Source: Mailhella sp. (GTDB taxonomy: Bacteria; Desulfobacterota; Desulfovibrionia; Desulfovibrionales; Desulfovibrionaceae). Taken from it: DNA of 6,388 nt. How positions within the stretch are numbered: position 1 is the first letter of the stretch; every line of letters begins with the position of its first letter. This document shows positions 6,101-6,388 of the stretch, piece after piece. The notes beneath the pieces were generated by a model. It did no database searches and was not told where the DNA came from. It saw only the letters and a list, made by a program, of their open reading frames with translations. The stretch covers positions 1-6,388 of the forward strand of contig JAFQPD010000075.1 of the NCBI GenBank assembly GCA_017411945.1, read 5' to 3'. The position numbers and the translations under genes are program-made.

Positions 6101-6388
6101 ATGAAAAACTACGACGGCATAGCACTTTTCTCGGGCGGGCTGGACAGCATCCTCGCCGCCCGGCTGGTGATGGAGCAGGGCTTGAAGGTCAAGTGCCTGC
6201 ACTTCTTCTCGCCCTTCTTCGGCCACCCCAAGCGCATAGAGCGCTGGGCGAAGGAATACGGCCTCGACATCGACCCCGTGGACGTGAGCCCAGAATTCGT
6301 CGAGCTTCTGAAGCGCGGCCCTGCCCACGGCTACGGTTCGGCCATGAACCCCTGCGTGGACTGCAAGATAGTCATGATATCCCGCGCC
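6101..6388 (+). CDS. PP-loop ATPase, tRNA-thiolation-like (MnmA/ThiI-related), 3' partial
   Basis: The first 96 codons of a gene leaving the right edge. Residues 11-16 are SGGLDS, the PP-loop that binds ATP and adenylates a substrate in MnmA, ThiI, TtcA and QueC-type enzymes. The strand FSGGLDSILAARLVMEQG and the following KVKCLHF form the start of a nucleotide-binding fold. A later NPCVDCKI (83-90) supplies a Cys85-x-x-Cys88 pair, which could bind a metal or carry sulfur. Proteins of this look are often annotated as tRNA 2-thiouridylase-like, so tRNA thiolation or a related sulfur transfer is the likely role; the exact substrate is not shown. The ATG at 6101 gives a start just before the first beta strand, as expected. 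It is transcribed divergently from recA across a 104-bp gap. Codon use matches the chromosomal genes. Confidence 0.8.
   Translation, partial: MKNYDGIALFSGGLDSILAARLVMEQGLKVKCLHFFSPFFGHPKRIERWAKEYGLDIDPVDVSPEFVELLKRGPAHGYGSAMNPCVDCKIVMISRA

Noticed and set aside
5996..6328. 110-codon minus-strand frame covering the PP-loop gene
   Set aside because: It opposes a gene with a clear SGGLDS motif, and its own product resembles nothing.

Overview
The window joins a stretch of mobile-element DNA (left, about 1-1950) to a conserved chromosomal locus (right, about 2180-6388). The right part carries alaS and recA side by side on the minus strand, with a divergent PP-loop ATPase gene on the plus strand. 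High third-position GC in these genes, a recA-alaS pair with no recX between them, and a RecA L2 loop reading MGYGSPETTTGG all suggest a Desulfovibrionaceae-type sulfate or sulfite reducer or a relative. This assignment is inferred from gene order and protein flavour and was not tested by any search.

Left part (plus strand): the 3' portion of a MobC/TraJ-like relaxosome protein gene (start lies off the window) overlaps by 4 bp (ATGA) the start of a complete 536-residue MOBP-type relaxase of the RP4 TraI / MobA class. The two form a translationally coupled mobilization cassette. Base composition is less GC-rich and more mixed at third positions than alaS and recA, which fits acquired DNA. No integrase, replication gene, coupling protein or mating-pair gene is in view, so the element is probably mobilizable rather than self-transmissible, and only one edge of it is visible.

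Junction (1915-2181, 267 bp, no convincing gene): it holds a GC-rich hairpin whose U-rich tail lies on the minus strand (probably an alaS-side terminator), a cluster of direct and inverted TGTGAGTAT repeats, and a 55-bp AT-rich near-palindrome ending in a sequence resembling an RP4-type nic region. The mob genes and alaS converge on this stretch, which is the best candidate for the element/chromosome boundary.

Right part: alaS (alanyl-tRNA synthetase, 884 aa) follows recA (359 aa) after an 80-bp gap holding a 9-bp-stem hairpin. Both have good Shine-Dalgarno sites and every expected catalytic motif, so they look intact. A 104-bp divergent intergenic region separates recA from the first 96 codons of the PP-loop ATPase gene, which runs off the right edge. 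No entirely new system is evident. The most interesting material is the junction and the mob cassette next to alaS.
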